The notes under the pieces are model-generated. The model did no database searches and was not told the origin of the DNA. It was given only the letters and a program-made list of their open reading frames with translations. The position numbers were made by a program, and so were the translations under genes. Positions 5,044-5,076 of a stretch of 5,076 bases of DNA are shown here, in pieces; the first letter of the stretch is position 1, and the number at the start of each line of letters is the position of its first letter. Source of the DNA: Acetobacter sp. (GTDB lineage Bacteria; Pseudomonadota; Alphaproteobacteria; RF32; CAG-239); assembly GCA_023665325.1 (NCBI GenBank), contig JAMPED010000063.1, positions 1 through 5,076 of the forward strand, written 5' to 3'.

Positions 5044-5076
5044 TACTGACTGCCGTTTATTTTATTTTTTTTCTTT
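5025..5076 (+). CDS. Possible start of a rightward gene (3' partial)
   Basis: AAGGAG (5011-5016) is 8 bases before ATG 5025, and the frame stays open to the window edge, giving 17 residues that start MTKRQ and then turn hydrophobic (SILTAVYFIFFL). This looks like a basic N-terminus leading into a signal peptide or membrane helix, with a TATATT -10-like box at 4993-4998 upstream but only a weak -35. Against it: the same bases form a strong hairpin with a T-run, which by itself would produce a frame rich in Phe and Leu. Only sequence to the right can decide. Confidence 0.3.
   Translation, partial: MTKRQSILTAVYFIFFL
5031..5072 (+). terminator. Hairpin followed by T-run at right edge (terminator-like)
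   Basis: AAACGGCA (5031-5038) pairs perfectly with TGCCGTTT (5051-5058); inside, after one mismatch, TCA (5040-5042) pairs with TGA (5047-5049) around a 4-base loop. T-rich sequence follows, with eight T at 5065-5072. By form it is a plus-strand intrinsic terminator, yet no plus-strand gene ends just upstream. On the minus strand it is followed by only four T, so it could be a weaker terminator for a leftward gene ending off the right edge. Confidence 0.5.

Noticed and set aside
4376..5076. A complete prophage or tailocin at the right end
   Set aside because: Only one tail-fibre-like gene is visible; no other structural, lysis or integration gene supports it within the window.

Overview
The window looks like chromosomal DNA of a low-GC, endospore-lineage Bacillota, most likely a Clostridia-type bacterium. 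The evidence is a clear Spo0A homologue (a regulator confined to that phylum), strong AAGGAG-type ribosome binding sites, AT-rich sigma-A-like promoters, hairpin-plus-T-run terminators and a lipoprotein signal typical of monoderms. No rRNA, tRNA, CRISPR array, insertion sequence or integrase is visible.

Layout, left to right. (1) Positions 1-387 hold the C-terminal half of a metallophosphoesterase (COG1768-like) whose start lies off the left edge. (2) A near-consensus promoter (412-440) drives a 464-residue secreted lipoprotein (471-1865) with repeated beta-propeller-like strands; it ends at a good intrinsic terminator (1877-1917). (3) spo0A (1998-2735) encodes a receiver domain plus the diagnostic Spo0A DNA-binding domain. 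The phospho-accepting aspartate is replaced by glutamate and one acidic-pocket residue is a threonine. (4) A compact pair follows: a small Smr-like protein (2804-3142) and, 8 bases later, a PflX-type radical SAM protein (3151-3990). (5) A second near-consensus promoter (3999-4027) drives a 100-residue membrane protein (4048-4350). (6) A bidirectional terminator (4349-4377) separates it from a convergent minus-strand gene (4376-4993), a coiled-coil protein whose C-terminal domain resembles phage tail-fibre tips. (7) The right edge (4994-5076) holds two mirror-image Shine-Dalgarno sequences, a strong hairpin with a T-run, and possibly the start of a rightward gene.

The plus-strand genes from 1 to 4350 run in one direction but are split into several transcription units by promoters and a terminator. 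Only the Smr-like and radical SAM genes are packed as a convincing operon. Nothing links all the genes in one pathway. The points that deserve most attention are the Asp-to-Glu change in Spo0A, the Smr/PflX pairing, and the isolated tail-fibre-like gene.
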